From: Hasllibacter sp963833115
GTDB lineage: Bacteria > Pseudomonadota > Alphaproteobacteria > Rhodobacterales > Rhodobacteraceae
Reading direction: 5' to 3'
Assembly: GCA_963833115.1 (NCBI GenBank)
Contig: CAWHWS010000002.1
Span: 1,178,001-1,242,000 of the forward strand
DNA length: 64,000 nucleotides
Shown here: in pieces, positions 62,638-64,000 of the stretch
Layout of the letters: every line of letters starts with the position of its first letter
Numbering within the stretch: the first letter of the stretch is position 1
Notes under the pieces: model-generated
What the model saw: only the letters and a program-made list of their open reading frames with translations
What the model was told of the DNA's origin: nothing
Databases searched by the model: none
Position numbers and translations under genes: made by a program

Positions 62638-63681
62638 ATGGAACGGACGGAACTGGGGCGCTCGGGGATCGAGGTCTCCGCCATGTGCCTCGGCACGATG
62701 ACCTACGGCACGCAGACGGGACCGCAGGACGCGCACCGGCAGCTGGACATGGCGCTGGACGCCGGGATCGACTTCCTCGACGCGGCGGAGATGTACCCCG
62801 TGAACCCCGTCGCCGCCGAGACGGTGGGCCGGACCGAGGAGATCATCGGCGAGTGGTTCGCGCGCACCGGGCGGCGGGACGAATACGTCCTGGCGACGAA
62901 GATCACCGGGCCGAACGGCGGCTTCGTGCGGGGCGGGGCGGGCATCTCGCCGGAGGCGCTGCGCGACGCGGTGGACGCCTCGCTGACGCGGCTGCGCACC
63001 GAGCGGATCGACCTCTACCAGCTCCACTGGCCCAATCGCGGGAGCTATCATTTCCGCCAGAACTGGACGTTCGATCCGTCGAAACAGGACGGCGACGAGG
63101 TTCGCGAGCACATGGACGGCGTGATGGCCGCGATGACGGAGCTCGAGGCCGCCGGCAAGGTGCGCGCCTTCGGCCTGTCCAACGACAGCGCCTGGGGGAC
63201 CGTCCGCTGGGCCGACGCGGCCGAGCGCGCCGGCGGGCCCCGCCCGTGCGCGGTGCAGAACGAGTACTCGCTCCTCTGCCGGCTCTACGACACCGACATG
63301 GCCGAGGCGGCGCGGCACGAGGGGGTGACGCTCCTGGCATACTCGCCTCTCGCCGCGGGGCTGCTGACGGGCAAGTACGAGGGCGGGGAGAAGCCCGCGG
63401 GCAGCCGGGCGGACGTCAACGGCACGCTGGGCGGGCGTTGGACGGACCGGGCCCTGGCGGCGGCGGCGTCCTACGGCGCGCTGGCGCGTACCCATGGGCT
63501 CGACCCGGTGCACATGGCGCTGGCCTTCTGCCGGCAGCGGCCGTTCCACTGCGTCCCGATCTTCGGCGCCACCTCCGCCGAGCAGTTGGAGCGGATCCTG
63601 AAGGGCGCGGATCTGATCCTCGAGGCGGAGGTGCTGGACGGGATCGAGGCGCTGCACCGGGCGCATCCCATGCCCTACTAG
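62638..63681 (+). CDS. Aldo/keto reductase, Tas-like
   Basis: A 347-residue NADPH-dependent TIM-barrel reductase: LGRSGIEVSAMCLGTMTYGTQTGPQDAHRQLDMALDAGIDFLDAAEMYP (catalytic Asp/Tyr), EYVLATKITGPNGG (lysine), LYQLHWPNRGSYHFRQ (histidine), and FGATSAEQLERIL near the C-terminus. Length and the long loop with the WTFDPSKQDGD insert are those of E. coli Tas. Substrate unknown. The EamA gene starts at the next nucleotide after the stop. Confidence 0.92.
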   Translation: MERTELGRSGIEVSAMCLGTMTYGTQTGPQDAHRQLDMALDAGIDFLDAAEMYPVNPVAAETVGRTEEIIGEWFARTGRRDEYVLATKITGPNGGFVRGGAGISPEALRDAVDASLTRLRTERIDLYQLHWPNRGSYHFRQNWTFDPSKQDGDEVREHMDGVMAAMTELEAAGKVRAFGLSNDSAWGTVRWADAAERAGGPRPCAVQNEYSLLCRLYDTDMAEAARHEGVTLLAYSPLAAGLLTGKYEGGEKPAGSRADVNGTLGGRWTDRALAAAASYGALARTHGLDPVHMALAFCRQRPFHCVPIFGATSAEQLERILKGADLILEAEVLDGIEALHRAHPMPY

Positions 63682-64000
63682 GTGGAGGCCTGGGTCCTTC
63701 TGTCGGTCCTGGCGGCGGCGTTCCAGGCGGCGCGCTTCGCCCTGCAGAAGGTGCTGGCGGGCGGGCCGGCGGGGCCGGGGTCGGGGGCGGCGGCGGCGAC
63801 CTTCGCGCGGTTCGTCTGGGCGGCGCCGGCGGCGATCGCGGCCGTGGGGGCCATGAGCGTCCGGTGGCCCGTCCCGGCCCCGAGCGCCGCGTTCCTCGCC
63901 TGGGCCGGGACCGGGGCCCTGGCGCAGGTGGCGGCGACGCTCCTCGTCGTGCGGCTCTTCTCGATGCGGGACTTCGCGGTCGGCATCGCGCTCAAGAAGA
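63682..64000 (+). CDS. EamA/DMT family transporter, N-terminal part (3' end outside window)
   Basis: GTG directly after the aldo/keto reductase stop; the frame is open to the window edge (106 codons). EAWVLLSVLAAAFQAARFALQK is membrane segment 1 with the EamA-typical A.RFALQK, followed by ARFVWAAPAAIAAVGAM and FLAWAGTGALAQVAATLLVVRLFSMRDFAVGIALKK, the repeat-type drug/metabolite transporter pattern. The substrate cannot be judged from the fragment. Confidence 0.85.
   Translation, partial: MEAWVLLSVLAAAFQAARFALQKVLAGGPAGPGSGAAAATFARFVWAAPAAIAAVGAMSVRWPVPAPSAAFLAWAGTGALAQVAATLLVVRLFSMRDFAVGIALKK

Overview
The window comes from a very GC-rich alphaproteobacterium (well above 70% G+C by eye), most likely order Rhodobacterales (Rhodobacteraceae/Paracoccaceae). 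The grounds are gene content and local gene order familiar from that group: pccB - small lipoproteins - pccA - methylmalonyl-CoA mutase; perM-hda-ppk1-ppx; nagZ-scpA-scpB; DUF177 / rpmF-plsX-fabH-ihfA-merR; a DksA with one cysteine; a PIN protein of the RSP_2648 family; VPLPA-CTERM proteins. Family assignments come from reading the protein sequences; no database search was possible.

Layout. 1-8.9 kb: propionyl-CoA catabolism (end of pccB, pccA, B12-dependent methylmalonyl-CoA mutase) with associated small lipoproteins, a DUF4174 protein and a small ORF behind a LexA-type (SOS) promoter. 9.0-14.6 kb (minus): perM, hda, ppk1, ppx (polyphosphate and replication control). 14.9-19.1 kb: proS, an SGNH hydrolase and the lipoprotein-release ABC pair lolC/E-lolD. 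19.14-20.53 kb: a truncated YdcZ-type transporter gene next to a compact AT-richer insert carrying a HEPN-like gene, placed directly against the parE stop codon. 20.5-25.0 kb (minus): parE, eda, edd (topoisomerase IV and Entner-Doudoroff). 25.1-37.3 kb: rRNA methyltransferase, PIN protein, M48 protease, DUF421 protein, a broken von Willebrand gene with its MoxR ATPase, dksA, a flavin monooxygenase, xth, erpA, a frameshifted dGTPase gene and argS. 37.5-40.8 kb: SPOR protein, nagZ, scpA, scpB. 40.8-49.8 kb: dcd, tRNA-Pro(GGG), merR, ihfA, fabH, plsX, rpmF, DUF177, BamE-like lipoprotein, msrB, an OlsB-like acyltransferase and an ABC-F protein. 49.9-54.8 kb: a stress block (DUF892, DUF2383, SDR), two convergent VPLPA-CTERM proteins and a DUF533 protein. 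54.9-64 kb: MATE exporter, aspartate aminotransferase, HTH regulator, sdhE, MarR/LdtR-like regulator, DUF1194 protein, glyoxalase-like protein, thyX, PhnA-like membrane protein, ArsC-like protein, aldo/keto reductase and the start of an EamA transporter.

Most of this is core chromosome: short spacers, many 4-nt ATGA/GTGA/TTGA overlaps, and convergent pairs that either overlap by 4 nt or are separated by a GC-rich hairpin. Exceptions: (i) the AT-rich insert at about 19.58-20.53 kb; (ii) a run of damaged reading frames at 28.4-34.4 kb (two +1 shifts in the VWA gene, one +1 shift in dgt, no usable start for a monooxygenase, a suspicious tail on the DUF421 protein), which is either local decay or local consensus error; (iii) a LexA-type box inside a promoter spacer in front of an undescribed small ORF; (iv) GGAAC-N16/17-(C/G)GTT promoters (general-stress ECF type) in front of the stress genes; (v) two repeat families in the spacer regions. 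No CRISPR array, phage, insertion sequence or rRNA gene was seen.
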